Assembly (NCBI GenBank): GCA_947179485.1
Contig: OX359245.1
Location: 76,867,067 to 76,931,066, forward strand
Source: Allacma fusca
Lineage: Eukaryota > Arthropoda > Collembola > Symphypleona > Sminthuridae
Reading direction: 5' to 3'
Length of the DNA: 64,000 bases
Below the pieces are notes generated by a model that was not told the DNA's origin, did not search any database, and saw nothing but the letters and a program-made list of their open reading frames with translations. Shown in pieces: positions 23,861-36,155 of this stretch; positions within the stretch are counted from its first letter, which is position 1, and the number at the start of each line of letters is the position of its first letter. The translations under genes were made by a program, and so were the position numbers.

Positions 23861-24428
23861 CAAAGCTGGGCAAAAAAATTGCCTAACCTAAATCATACAT
23901 ACATTTTATAGTTTTCAAAGAGCATACATTTTGCATACATAAATTTTTCCAGAAATTTAATCATACATATATGCATATAAATAAATTTATGCATAAATAT
24001 ATGTACACGTGCGTATAAAAGTGTATGTTGAACGTTATGAACCTTTATAAAACTAAATAGAATTTATGATGGCTAAGTTTAAAAATATAAATTTCTAGTG
24101 TCGTAGGTTTCAGCCAAAACGTCTAGAAATCGTTTGCATTGCAGCAGGAAATAACAAATGCGAATACACCAATAGACACAGACCCTGCCAAGAAAATACA
24201 GATGGAGTTCGCTGAACATACACGGTGCATACATACCTAAATCTCCCGGCCTTTTATACATACATACATACTCGTACATACAGTATTCACAGCATACATA
24301 TATCATACATTTTTTTAGTAGAAACTTGCAACCTACATATATTGCATACAAATATTCGGAAAATGTGGGAACATACATAAAAAACTGCATATATTTATGC
24401 ATAAATATAGGATATGTGCCCACCTTTG
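23861..24428. mobile_element. Non-autonomous hAT-like element, CATACAT-word family
   Basis: Ends CAAAGCTGGGCA (23861) and TGCCCACCTTTG (24428) match 11 of 12 as an inverted repeat. Perfect 8-bp duplication TTCACAGC at 23853-23860 and 24429-24436. CATACATA words fill both arms. The frame at 24079-24423 is a by-product of these words. Confidence 0.88.
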
Positions 24429-24540
24429 TTCACAGCGCTGTAACTTATAAAAAGTACAGTGTCTAGAAATACTTATGTAACTAATGATCAGAAAGCAAAA
24501 GAATTTCTGAGGTCTGGAACATTTCCTTACTTAGGAAATG

Positions 24541-24755
24541 CTCCAGACTTGTTGGGTTTATGGGACGAATGGACAAGAATTTGCAATACGTAATTTCATA
24601 AACTTGTCCCCGATCATGTAAATAAAGACAAAAATGTAAAAAGTTTCGAGGCTTTATTTTACGGTAATTCTAATATTTTCGTTCTCTTATAATTAATTTT
24701 TTATGGCTGTTTAGTTTCTTTGCCACTGTTCGCAATTGCGTCTTGCAGATCTGAT
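24541..24755 (+). pseudogene. Ionotropic receptor C-terminal fragment
   Basis: Contains GLLGLWDEWTRICN-like and VSLPLFAIA-like pieces of the S2 lobe end and M3, with several stops. It is the counterpart of 3158 and 37445 in the duplicated block. Confidence 0.7.
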
Positions 24756-25346
24756 TAAATCCCGGGACGGAAATTCGAAACGGAATTATATTCAAAAAAT
24801 TTGGACATCCGAATCGATATCGGAATTGGAAAAAAATTGGCAAAAGTATTTGTATTCAAAATTCGATTAGCATAAATAAGGGTATTCGATTATTTTTTTA
24901 ATGAATTGAGATTCCATTAAAGTATCGATTTCGTTGGGTTTTAAAAACCTACGTGTAATATAATTTTCATTATAAGCATTTTTTGAAAGCCGCATACATG
25001 AAATTATAAAACCCGGAAGCGAAATAACGAACGTTTGGTGAACTAAAAATGAATACTATGTTTTGCAAAAATTTCTTTAAAATAGGATGAGATAGCGGCA
25101 TGGTGTGGGTATTACGGGATTATTAAGTGAATCAAGTTTCTCGTTACGTAAATTTTGATCTCATTAGAGGGAGGCCTAAAGATACCGCTGTGTTCAAAGA
25201 TCCTTTTGAAGAATAAAATTGACGTGTGTAAATATTATTTGTAATTTATGCAGTAAATTGGTTTGTTAGAAAAATCATAGTTGTATTTTTTAAACGATAA
25301 TAAAGTAAATAAAAATATTTTACTACAAAATATTTCAACCCCAGTG
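24756..25346. other. Spacer with GAATTCGAT-type words
   Basis: 24760-24950 has CGGGACGGAAATTCGAAACGG and ATTCGAT-rich DNA that looks like one end of a word-array element. Nothing else is seen. Confidence 0.3.
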
Positions 25347-26765
25347 CAGAGCTCCGCACGGGTCGGGTAATTTTTGATACCGAACTTGAACCGGAACCGT
25401 ACTTGAATTTTCGGCTAAAGGCGGAGTCAAATCCGGACTTGCTCGTTCAAGTACGAGTACAAAATCCGATACTCTGAGTGCGGGTTAAAGTACAATGTAG
25501 GCGTACTCGTACTCGGACGGAATTTTCAAGTATTTTTTAAAAACCGGACCGACCCGTACTTGAACTCGTACTTGGACCGTACTCGAGGTTCAAGTACTTT
25601 TTCAATTACTTTTTTTAATTTTAGTTTAAATGAGTTAGCCGCAATTAATTTATCAGAATAAAATTATTCATTGTTTTTGCTATTATTGCTAGCCTTTATG
25701 TAGTACGCGTATCTTCAACGAGCAAAATTATCTGTTTTGCTGATAAATTTCCAAATAATTCATCGTCTGACATCACCGGTGTAGCTGATGTAGTCGCATT
25801 TCTTTACCCAATGATAGTTAACTCTGAGTTTTACCCATGAAATGTTTGAAACAAATAGACAACAACATGACATAGTGTCAGAACTGCCAGCTGTGTCATT
25901 AAAAAAGTTGATATTAAAGTCTTCCATATCCGAAATATTTTTAACTATTACCATTAATACGTTTATGAAGAGAATTTCTTAAACCTAGTTTCCTGTATTT
26001 TCTGTATATGTTCGCAACTCGCCACAATCGTTTATATAAACATACACAATGGCTCTCTGGAAAGGCTACACAATTTTCGACCAAATAGCGCTAAAACTTA
26101 TTATTTATATATACTTCAAACACTGAATAATCAACAAACATGGAAATTTTATAAAGCTGACATTGCTTTATTCTTTGAACCGTGACCTCAGGTAAATGAG
26201 TAAATTAAAAAATATCTAGGGTGTAATCTTCCGTATCCCGTGATAGATCAAGCTCGCAAATACCCATTGCAATGAAGTCTACCCCTGTAAACTGAGTGTG
26301 AACTAAAGTTTCAATACTGTAGCCGCAGCGGTTAGAGATACCATACGACTATTCCATTAATTGTATTTTCAGTAGTTTCACTAAAGTATAACTTTCCATA
26401 TGTACATGTGTTATACAAGGCGGTTCTCGGCTCACATCAAAATAACAACCAATGATACAGGAATTAAGGCATGACTTTTCTACGCATGATTAGGTGGAAG
26501 TACTCGAGTACTTTTTGTATTTCAAGTACGAGTACCAAGTAATTTCAAATTCAATACTTGTACTTGTACTCGAATCTTGCTTCGAGTACTTTTTAAAGAC
26601 TCGTACTTGTTACGATACTCGGTTCAAAATTACTCAAATACAAGTACGCATAGAGTAACTTGACCCGAGAGTACGAGTACATAATTTGTTGTGACTCCGT
26701 ACTCGACCCGTACTTGTACTCGTACTTGAAACTCGAGTAGGTACTCGAACCCGTGCGGAGCTCTG
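25347..26765. mobile_element. Non-autonomous hAT-like element, GTACTCG/TACTTG-word family
   Basis: Perfect 17-bp inverted ends CAGAGCTCCGCACGGGT (25347-25363 and, on the complement, ending 26765). Perfect 8-bp duplication CCCCAGTG at 25339-25346 and 26766-26773. About 250 bp at each end is packed with CTCGTACTTG words. The middle (25615-26490) is ordinary sequence without a transposase. Confidence 0.92.
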
Positions 26766-26773
26766 CCCCAGTG

Positions 26774-27325
26774 CATCAAATCATATAAGTATCATACGAC
26801 GTATAAAACAATTACACACTATAGCATTTTAAAACATAATAGCGTCAAGGGGAGCTAAAGGAAACAAAAAATCCATTCCATTTTAGAACAAAAAAGGTGT
26901 AAGAAATCATATTTGTCAAATAAATACTAGATTAGAACAATATTGAATATTTTTTCGCAGTAACTTGGGCCCATTATTCCAATGGAAACTTGAGACACTT
27001 GAGGAAAGGTGCAATTGTGCTGACTGTTCGATTTATAAATTCATGAGCTATAATATGCAATTTCCCACTTCTAATCCTGTTACACGTTTTTTTTATGATG
27101 GGTTGGAAATAGCATGACAATTGATTTCAAATAACACGACAGTTATTTGAAACGTTACAAGTATAAAAAATTTGGTGTCTTGAGAATTCCTTATACGTCT
27201 TCTTGAAGATATTTCCATCAATCACTTCACACGTATTCAAATTGAACAGTGATGTCTTCAAGGATGGTGTCATTTGATGTGATATCAATAAATACCACTC
27301 GTCTGGACTCGGTGGAATCGCAACC
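26774..27325. other. Upstream region of the IR gene
   Basis: No gene. 27255-27325 is conserved with 55655-55677 plus 61692-61740 (GGTGTCATTTGATGTGA, CTCGGTGGAATCGCAACC), so the duplicated unit includes the receptor's 5' flank. Confidence 0.5.
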
Positions 27326-29595
27326 ATGATTTTCTCAATCGGTACAAAATTTTTTTTTGTATTCGAAATGCTACTTTTACTACCGAATGCTTATTCCTTT
27401 TTAATTTCAGAATACTCTCCATATATTGAATCCACTGGAATACAAAAGTTCGAAATCATTGATTTGACTCCCATTCTAATGAGTTTCCCACCGTGCTTTA
27501 TTAGTTTTTCTTTCAATTATCCAAAAATTTGATTGCTACCATATCCTTGGAAATCCAAAATCCTGTCAAGCAAACATCTCAGGGTAAACGTCTATTCACG
27601 GATGATACTGAAGGAACCCATTTCATTACACCAAAACTAGTTTGGACATTTTGTCTCGTGGTTGTGACATCGGTCCCCGAACTCTTCGGCGATTTACTGC
27701 CTATTACGGCTGAAACTATGATATTTGGTAACGTCATGGCTGTCATTGTCACCCGGTCTACCAGCACCCACTACACTGATATTACGTTCATCAGAAGATT
27801 GAATTCTATACCGTTTTTCTTTTTAAAGGTTAGGAAATCAGACAAAATCTCGAATGAATTGTCAAATCCTCAGAGCAGCGATTGCATTATTGAACAATGG
27901 TCATTCCTATGCTCCGCGTGCGCAAAACGACCCGATCAAAAATGGCATCCTTATGAATCGATCACACGTGACGCGGAAAGTATTCGTTCGTATTCGTATT
28001 TGGTGACAGCAATTCAAAGGGCTAGTGAGGAGGGTAAAAACATTAATTGGAAGCTGGGCGATTCCGAAACGTTTCAACGTCATCTTCACAAACGTTCACA
28101 TTCCTTGCAAAGTAGCGTTTTGCTTGGGATGGATACTTTCCCACCAGAGTTCGAAAATTTTGTGGGCCTAATAGATGCATTATATTTAAACGTGTGGGAA
28201 AGTTTAAATTTTACTTGGAGCAATAGATCAATTCAAACAAGGATAACTTTGAACTTAGGTACACCCAGCTTGACATATTATGGAAATTTTTTTCGAGTGG
28301 AAGTTATAGATATAGATTTTCGAGGATTTAAATTTATGACATCGGACTCGATCACCAATATTGCACATGACTACATGTTCTTCCGACCTTTTCAACCGCA
28401 GGTCTGGTGGGTATTAGTATCGACCACAATGTTTGTGGTGTCTATGGTTGCCGTGGTCTCAATTTGGCATCAGTCCAGAAAATCTCTGACATCACACCAT
28501 CTATTGTGGTTCGTATGTATTTTGTGGGAGCAGTGTCATAAAGATTCGCCTTTGAAGGGCAACGCTCAGAAGAATAAATTCCTTGTGAAATTCTGTTCTG
28601 TAGTCTGCACGTTTTGGATGTTTGCTGGAATCGTGTTGACGCAGTAGTACAAAGGTATTGCTAAATCGGATTACTCCGTTGGGTATCCTTTCGAAACAAA
28701 GTGGAAGTATTTGTCGGAATTAAAAAATTTTACTCTCTACACTGTTTCTACCTACAATAATTGTCAACAACGAAGAACACGCCTTGAACAATCACATTGC
28801 AATTTGACGGAACACAAAGAACAGTTGGCAATATCTGATTGGAATCCACATCTTGCATCATTTTATTGTCCCATTAATTTAGACATCGCAATTTGCACTA
28901 ACTGCTCTAGCTGCCAATTCGTTGACAGGATTCGGGAAAAGTATTTTTGTGCGCTGGCGGAGTTCGGAGACATGCAGAACGATTTCAAATATTATGCTGA
29001 CTTATTATCCAGAATTTATTACGTTTGTGAAAATGAGCTAAATGATGATTTTCTGAATTCACAACTTTCGAAACCCAAAACAGCTCTTGTAGTTAATGAA
29101 GAGGATTTTTTTAAATACCGGGAATTTTTTATAAAAAAAAGATCAAAAGACTCAAGAAAAATTCAAAAGGTGAAACGTTTTCATCACAACTTTCATGTTT
29201 CGGACGGATTCCTTCGCAATCAGCTGTTTGTACATTTTAGTGGCGTACCCTCCACCGTTTTCAAAAACAAACCGTTAGAAAGGTTGAAGGGACTTTTGGT
29301 TTCTGGAATTTTGGGTTTATGGGACAAGTGGACCAGAATTTACAAAGCAGGATTTCATAAACTTGGTCGTGATGATCTAAGTAATGCTAATAGTGTAAAA
29401 AACTTCGAGCCATTATCCATGGATAATTTAAATATATCCATTGTCTTTTGGTTAATTGTTTATGGCTGGTTAGGTTGTGTGCAAGTATTTGCAATCGAGT
29501 TATGTAGACCATACTTCTGGAACATTGTCATGCACTCTTGGACATTTTTGCAGGGGGCTGTAATAAACATAATTTCAGGGGATGATCGAGCATGA
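27326..29595 (+). pseudogene. Near-complete ionotropic receptor (IR) with one frameshift and one in-frame TAG
   Basis: An IR/iGluR-type chemosensory channel of about 755 residues. ATG 27326 opens a signal-peptide-like N-terminus (FVFEMLLLLPNAYSFL). A frame change in the A5/T3 run at 27523-27530 joins it to the main frame. M1 (VWWVLVSTTMFVVSMVAVV) is near 28400-28460, a pore loop near 28490-28540, and M2 (FCSVVCTFWMFAGIVLT) near 28590-28640. After TAG 28645-28647 the same frame runs 316 codons through the S2 lobe (HHNFHVSDGFLRNQLF) and M3 (VFWLIVYGWLGCVQVFAIE). The TAG lies where the paralog at 19340 has TCG Ser, equivalent to Ser of the iGluR SYTANLAAF gating motif. Either a young pseudogene or stop readthrough, as reported for Drosophila sechellia Ir75a, would fit. 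The frameshift could also be an assembly error in a homopolymer. Confidence 0.85.
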
Positions 29596-30850
29596 ATGAG
29601 ACTTAGAAATTGTTTGAACGTGAAAAACTGCCACCGAATGCCCGATTTTTTAAAATATATGAATTTCTATAGCAAACAAATTTAAATCAAATGTGCTCAT
29701 AAATGCAATGACTTTGAAAATAAATTCAAATTATGCCTAAATTGTTGTGACAAATTCACTTCAACATTTCAACACCCATGTATTTAAACCAGTTAAATTT
29801 TCCTGTTTTTGAGAACTTCATTTTCAGAAAGAAATTCACTCATAAAAAACAAATGGCGCTACCACAAACAAGACGCGAAATTAATTTACATTTATACTCT
29901 TCTCAAACGCACTCTACTAAATTGGGTTTCGTTTTGAAAAAAAATTGAAATAAATAACTTAGCTAGAAAATTTACGCTTTGAGTGGTTTTCGATAGCACT
30001 AATTTAAAACAATGAAATAGCCAAACTTGAGAAGAATAATCGATTAGATTTGGGGTGTAGTAAAAACGTGTACTTACATATATGTTTAGTCCATATCTTG
30101 GAATAGACTATGGTTGTGTGTAGACGTATTATTCGTACAGCTGAAATGTTGCAACGAAGGCTTGTGTGACAAGCATTATAAAATATAATTTTGAATCGGT
30201 TACGAAGACTTGGAATGCATACTGGAAGCACTTTCATTTTTAAAATGTTACAAGACAAACAAAAACATTCCTCTCAAATTATACCAGTAAGTTGCTGAAC
30301 AACTTACTGGTAAGGAAGAAACAATTCGAAATTACACTAAAGTCTTACAAATTTGTGTCATTTTTAAGGTTGCGTTTGTTCCATTAACATAAAAGCTGGC
30401 TTGTGCAGTAAAAATATCTTAAAATAAATTTCAAAATATCCAAAATGCCCAATTTATGGGAATTTTCGTATCTCACGGGAAGATAGTTTTGAAGTTTCCC
30501 TGCTGCATCTTATGTTCCTGCAGACAAGGCCCATTAAATTGAAAATCTAATAAAGTTAAAGAAAACTCCAGTCCTATTAATATGATGATGCTCCAATTAG
30601 AAGGAATAGTAGTAAGCGCTACAACGGGAGTGACGTTTGCTACCGTCATTGCCGGCGTAGTTTTAATTTTATGGTTTTATCGGTACAGCGTGTTGTGTAA
30701 AATGATTGGAGCTGCATTGTGTAGTATGAGACAATACTGGAATTGAGATGATATGCTTTATGTAGAGTACGATCAATATGATTGATGCTATATCGGAGAC
30801 TGCAGCAAGCACCTCCGGAGGTTTCCAGAACTCCATCATTCCAGCTACGA
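29596..30850. other. Spacer with a perfect hairpin at 30282-30312
   Basis: No gene is supported. TACCAGTAAGTTG, loop CTGAA, CAACTTACTGGTA forms a 13-bp perfect stem. Confidence 0.5.
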
Positions 30851-31384
30851 GTTAAAGTTGAGAAGATGTTACAAAAGCGAGACAATGGCTACAAACAATA
30901 GTGAGGATGCCGTTGTTAATCTTCAAAATCAAAAGTTGTTAGAAAAACATAGTATCGTTTCCAAGGCTACTACTCAATGAGGCTGAAAACGAACTGCTGT
31001 TGGCAAGGTCAAAAAGAGAAACGTAAATTGAAAAAATGTCCAGAGATCGTGAAATCGAAAATTGACGAAGATTAATAGGATGACTTTGAAAACATAAAGA
31101 GCGAAGAGGAAGTATTATCAATCAAATCCGAGCCTGACATGATTGTACGCCCGAGGAGACAGAGTTGCCAACAACAGCGAGCAACAGATGGTTAGGTTGC
31201 GGAAATAATTTCAACAGTGAATAATAGGGTCCAACTTCCTCCCCAAGGAATCAGTATTAAAAGAGCTGCCAAGTTTCAGTGGCGATCCACAATGGTGATT
31301 TTTATCAACAGTTTCAGAGAACCCCTGAGCTTCATGTGAAAATGTTGTCCGGATTGCAGCGCATGGTAAACCTTCAAAACGATT
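30850..31384 (+). pseudogene. Degraded retroelement gag-like sequence
   Basis: Across several frames there are a coiled-coil-like stretch (NLQNQKLLEK near 30920) and, near 31240-31380, pieces resembling the LPxFSGDPxxW...L...L...MVNLQN signature seen in BEL/Pao-type or other retroelement gag (for example NRVQLPPQGISIKRAAKFQW then RMVNLQNDLTEPS). Many stops. Family assignment is tentative. Confidence 0.35.
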
Positions 31385-31443
31385 TGACGGAGCCTTCAGG
31401 ATTCGAACCTTCGCGTGCAGACCCCATTGGATTAGCAGTCGAA
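31385..31443 (-). pseudogene. tRNA-Ser relic (3' half and anticodon arm)
   Basis: On the complement, GACTGCTAATCCAATGGG, a variable arm and GGTTCGAATCC of the 22692 tRNA are still recognisable, but the 5' third is gone. Following sequence (TGTGCAAACAAGTTGCGCAGA near 31465) matches the downstream flank of the real gene at 22890, so this is a duplicated genomic piece with a deletion and not a SINE. Confidence 0.7.
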
Positions 31444-31539
31444 GAGAAAGCAGACAGATACATTGTGCAAACAAGTTGCGCAGAGGAAAAGTTAGTCTTC
31501 AAAATGCTGCTTCATTTGGGCTTAGGTTGACTGGTACAT

Positions 31540-32915
31540 GAGCCCTTTTTGCTAGTCGTAATTCAAGTACAAATGATTTTTTTTATTGTTCAACAGACGT
31601 ATCAAGCCAGCTCATGCGTCAGTGGATAAGCCCCATATCCTGACAAGTCCAACGGAGCAGCCTAGCTGTTAGAATTCTCTCTTCTAATTCGAGCGAGTGG
31701 ATAGTCTTCGCGTCCGTGACCGTGATGGTAAAAATCAAATATTCGCGCGCTCTAGCTGTATCGACTACCATAGCTATGTGCAGCTAGCTATTGCATACAA
31801 CTATTTACTGCTCTATTGACATTTGCATTTCTGAGCAGTAATAAGACTAATTATTCACATTACACGAACCTCATTTTATAATAAGGTTTTGCAGAAGCAT
31901 TACCATAGCCCGATATTCAGTTCCATAATATGATTCTACATTCCAGTCTTCGTTATTGTATTTAAATATTCGATAGGAAAGTAGTTGGAATCCTCACAGG
32001 TTGAAGAGTCAATGGAATCTGAACTTTTAAATACTTGCTCATTCCCCGGAAGCATAGTTGAAGAACATCATTATTGATGTGACCATTAAGCCTTTGAATA
32101 AAGTGCGGTTGAATTCGTTAAATGGGGCAGTAATTCCATAGTATTTGAATATTGCCAGAAAAATAATAGTCAGTGAAACCTCCGTTCAATACCATGTAAT
32201 TTCAAGGTTCTCAATCACACTCTAAATACAGTCTGAGTTGAACATGGAATTTCCTGGAATAACTCGAGAAATTATTAATACCAAATCAATGAGTGTCAAA
32301 CATTACGCCGTCGGGTGAACAACTTCTGTCTCTCTTATCTGGCGTATCTTTTGTGCCTGCATAAATTAAGGTTGTCGTACACATGCGCAGAATAGGCCTG
32401 GAGCCCACGAAAATCTCCAAGGAGCAAACCAAAATCAGGTATTTTGTCCCTTGAAATGATACCCCATACATTACTGTTTCATATAATCTCGCAGATAAGG
32501 AAGTTCTATTCAAACCAGCTCTTTCTCAAGCATGTATGTATTTTAGGGGTTCCCTCTCAACATTGAGAGAGATACTGCTCAGGCCGTCAAGTGGGCCCAT
32601 TGCAGATTAAGCATACTTAAACCCATGTGTGAATCATTGTCGTTTTTGTATTTTGCATTGTAATAAAATTCTTGGGAGATGTTCTATGGGCATGCTGAGA
32701 GGCACAAAATAAATTAATCGATCGATCAATATAGAGTTAGATCCAAGAAAATTACATTTATTCAGATTGCTCAAGTCAGCACAAATTTTGATACAGTCTG
32801 GAATCAGAACTGCTTCAAATATTGATGTACTTTTAACATTAATGTTTCTAGTGAAGTGCCTCAAAGTGATCCCCCCAATCCCTCCAAGCTAAATATCGAA
32901 TAAATAGAATACACA
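31540..32915. other. Spacer, nothing recognised
   Basis: A GC-richer stretch at 31600-31760 and a complement frame at 32286-32513 were examined. Neither shows a motif I recognise. Confidence 0.3.
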
Positions 32916-35900
32916 ATGCTAACAAAGAATGAACTGCGATTCAACCACCAAACCTTTAAAATTGTATCATTCTTGTGTTTAATTCCATTAGAATTCAATA
33001 AAAACGAGATTTTGATTTATCGGAAGGGTTCCAGACGAAATTTCATTTGGAAAATTTACTACACAATAATGTGTATTCAATTTATGGTCCTGCCTTTTCG
33101 CCTTCTTCAACGAATTTACCTCATGGAATGGAGTTTGTTTGAAATGGTGGAGCACATTTACTTCACACCCAGTCGGAAAACTAAAAGCGCTCGGAAGTAA
33201 TTTTTTAGGTGCCTGTCATTTTAGGGTATGCCATAGCCTACTGGTAAGCTAGGAAGGTAACGGCGCTGTCGTAACAACACGAAGTGGCGAATAAAATCTA
33301 GCGACGCCCGGCTACATTGATTTGATTTAGAAACGACAGTGGTTAGTGTCATCATCTCATAATATGCCCAATGCTTGAAATATGATCAAACTATGAGTAA
33401 ACTCAGCTAAATCGGCAATACATTTCTATATGGTATCAAAACGGTGCGTGCCGGGCATGCTGAATTTTGCTTTGTCAGTTTAATTCTGCGAACGTCGAGG
33501 CAACAACATGTTAGCTCCGGGAATAGTTAACACGAAATTTTTTACAGTTGTCTGTTTCTATACGAAAGAGAGCGGTGGTTCCAATAATATAGTTAACACC
33601 GCAAAGATTAAACTGTCATTGGCCAAATATTAGTGGACCCTCATTGATAAAGTTAATGACAAATCCAAATTCCGTTCCGAAAAGTACTTGGAAACTCCAC
33701 AGCGTTGAAGCCCAAGGAAAATACTGTAAGTTTTACTTTGATTTTTTATTACAACTAACATAATGTAATACGGTGACATCAATTCAATTCATTTTATCAT
33801 TTTATTTTCACCACACTCTTTGGCATTTTTTCAGGGACTCTCAAATCTGCTCGTAAAGCTACGGAAAATGCTTTGGAAACGTCTACTGTAGAAAGCGACA
33901 CTGACAATGAGGTTCTGAGTATAGGGAGGACCAGGCAAAGACGAAAACAACCTTGTCAGAAGGAATCTAAAAGAAGCGACTCCGAAGAGAGAGAAACTAC
34001 TAATCATTGTAGCAACTTGGCTTTATTAACACCAGAACAAGAAATCTTGCAAGGTATTTTCGATATTAGATTTTGTAGAATTTATTTCCGGACACTAGAC
34101 ATTTTTGAGTACCACGTAATTCCTATACAATGTCAAAATATAACGTGTATTGTGTTTTACAGATACATTTTTGAATCCTCCAAACCATCCTCATATTCCG
34201 ACTCCGATCATCACATGGGATTTGTATATAGGATCAGGGTCAGATTGCATTTTACTTGAACATTTGCTAGGATAGGAGCCTCAAGTTACGTTGCAAGAAG
34301 GAAGTCAGATAATATTTACGCATCTTCCGGACACTAGAGAGCTTCTCTATGTAGAAACGAGGGATGCTGGTGCTCGGACAGCACATCGGGGGAAAAATTT
34401 AGCTAAATATTTCAGTATTCGACCATTGTATGTTGAACCGCTCTTAAGTTTCTTATTGCCTGTCTATATTGTTCAAGCTAGCCATGTTTCAAGTGTATTT
34501 ATTATACTCAATTTCAATAATTCGGAAATGTGTATTTTTTCCTTTAAATGTTATGGGCGATGTTGTGTATTCTTATGGTTGTTAATTGCTTAAATAAAAG
34601 AAGTAATAACTACATATCAATAATATGGGCAAATTAGTATAACCATCGCCGCCGCATCATAAGGCATACATCATAAATGATGCGCCTGATATTAATTTGG
34701 GAAGCGCTCACATATATACGGCGGATCAAGGGCGCTATTAATTTCGTATATTGAAGGCGACGTAGTAATGATAGCGCCACTACAGAGGGGCTCCTCATGA
34801 ATAAACTTTGTGCTGCTAACCCGGCAATGCTGGAGCGCACAAGCGCCCACTGATACAGTTCTGACACGCAGGCCGTCCCACGGCTTATATTATTTACGTG
34901 TAGTCGGGCATGCATAGTTTTTCTGTAGCCACCCGAATTTCTTCCGACTGGGCAAGCTGTTTTTTCGTTGTACTTTACTGGACTTCATTGATTTTTCTGG
35001 ATGAACCCTTCCTATTCTCTGGTATCTTGAAAGAAATTTCTCAAACGCTTACAGAAGGTGGGTGTACAATTTTGACTAAATATTTTAGCGTGTTACAAGT
35101 CTCTTCCCTTATTTTAGCTTTACTAAAATTGTACACCACGAAATATTTCCATCCCATCATTATGATCTCTCGGTTTCTTTTCACCAAGGTAAATTTTCAA
35201 TTTAAAACATTTAAAAAATACTTTTTTGTTACAAAATACATGGCAGGATCGTCCAACGATCTCTCGTCTCATTGGCGGAATTACACGTTGCAAGAGATGC
35301 TCGTCGTTTTCCTCCCGTTTGTTATATACACTGCGTCCTTTATTTTGTACCCACTAATGTTTTTGCTGAATCGCTCAGCAAAATTTTTCTGGTTTTCTGT
35401 CATGAGCCACAATTCAAATAAAGCCCATTTGCTTCTCATATTTCCTTTGGCTGAAACCTGCATTTTTTCGACTTTTGCTGCTGGGACAACCCTTGGAGTT
35501 TACGTACAACTCCTTTTCTTTGAAAACGTTTCTCACAATGTAACGGTGGAAGTTATAAATTTGGGGTAAGACATTTTTGTGAACTATAATAATTATTATA
35601 TGTATTCTTACTGGAGTTTTTATCACCAGCTATTTGTAAATTTTCAGGATTCCCAAAGATGGAAATGCATCCGAAGCTGGGATTATCAGAGGAATCAAAA
35701 CACTCCGAGAACTACAAATTGTCAATTCAAAATTTCAATCAAGTTTTTTCAAAATTCATATTAACATTCAAAACAATTGCACTCACAGTTGCCATTCTTT
35801 GCCTTTTTGTAGCAGTCAAAATATTCCGTTCGAACCCTATACTAGCTCTTGTGGAGGTACTGTTAGCCTCTGTGATGTAAATCCAATGTTTACAACGCTC

Positions 35901-36155
35901 TATGACCGAGCGGTTTTCATTCCTTCGAAAATTAAACGCCTCAAGAAGGCCGTGCTTTTGGCATCCGATGAAATACAGAAGAAAGACAATTCTTACAGGA
36001 TGGTTCGCCAAACTTTGAGGCCAATTCGTCCTTGTGGGGTGAAAGTGGGTGAGTTCCATGTGTTTGAGAGGGCTTCCACGCTCAATTTTGTCAAGCGTAC
36101 GTACGTTGCAAGGGATGTTGATAACCTTCCGTTCCATTTGATTGCATTCATGTAG
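32916..36155 (+). pseudogene. GR-like 7TM receptor split by a CACTA-like insertion and frame-damaged
   Basis: The N-terminal block starts at ATG 32916 (MLTKNELRFNHQTFKIVSFL) and is interrupted at 33167. The exon resumes at 34953 and runs to 35565 with several hydrophobic helices (VVFLPFVIYTASFILYPLMF near 35310). An 82-bp intron (35566-35647, GTAAGA...TTTTCAG) leads, phase-consistent, into IPKDGNASEAGIIRGIKTL. The frame changes near 35745-35770, then again near 35860 where CT is inserted relative to 23240. The C-terminus RPIRPCGVKVGEFHVFER fits the GR-type C-terminal helix. Three defects (insertion and two shifts) argue it is dead. Chemosensory GR-like identity is inferred from topology and similarity to the intact gene at 48352. 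Confidence 0.8.
33168..34952. mobile_element. Non-autonomous CACTA/EnSpm-like element in the GR exon
   Basis: Inverted ends CCCAGTCGGAA (33168) and TTCCGACTGGG (34952), flanked by CA on both sides (33166-33167, 34953-34954). Paralog 9650-9670 shows the uninterrupted exon. GCGC(T/C) words are repeated near both ends (33186-33265, 34700-34855). The interior keeps remains of an accessory gene: an exon-like piece STWKLHSVEAQGKYC followed by a GTAAGT-like donor near 33726, and an acidic/basic linker at 33873-34030 resembling the linker of the DUF4806 gene at 58798. No transposase remains. Confidence 0.75.

Noticed and set aside
24079-24423. 114-aa complement frame rich in YMYEYVCMY
   Set aside because: Translation of CATACAT words of the hAT-like element.
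27529-29595. Two separate IR genes (27529-28647 and 28711-29595)
   Set aside because: Both are in the same frame and complement each other as N- and C-terminal parts of one channel; only a single TAG lies between them.
31600-31760. Possible SINE or tRNA-like sequence
   Set aside because: No A and B boxes in proper spacing, no second copy in the window, no tail.
32286-32513. 75-aa complement frame as a retroelement piece
   Set aside because: No recognisable motif; composition alone is not enough.
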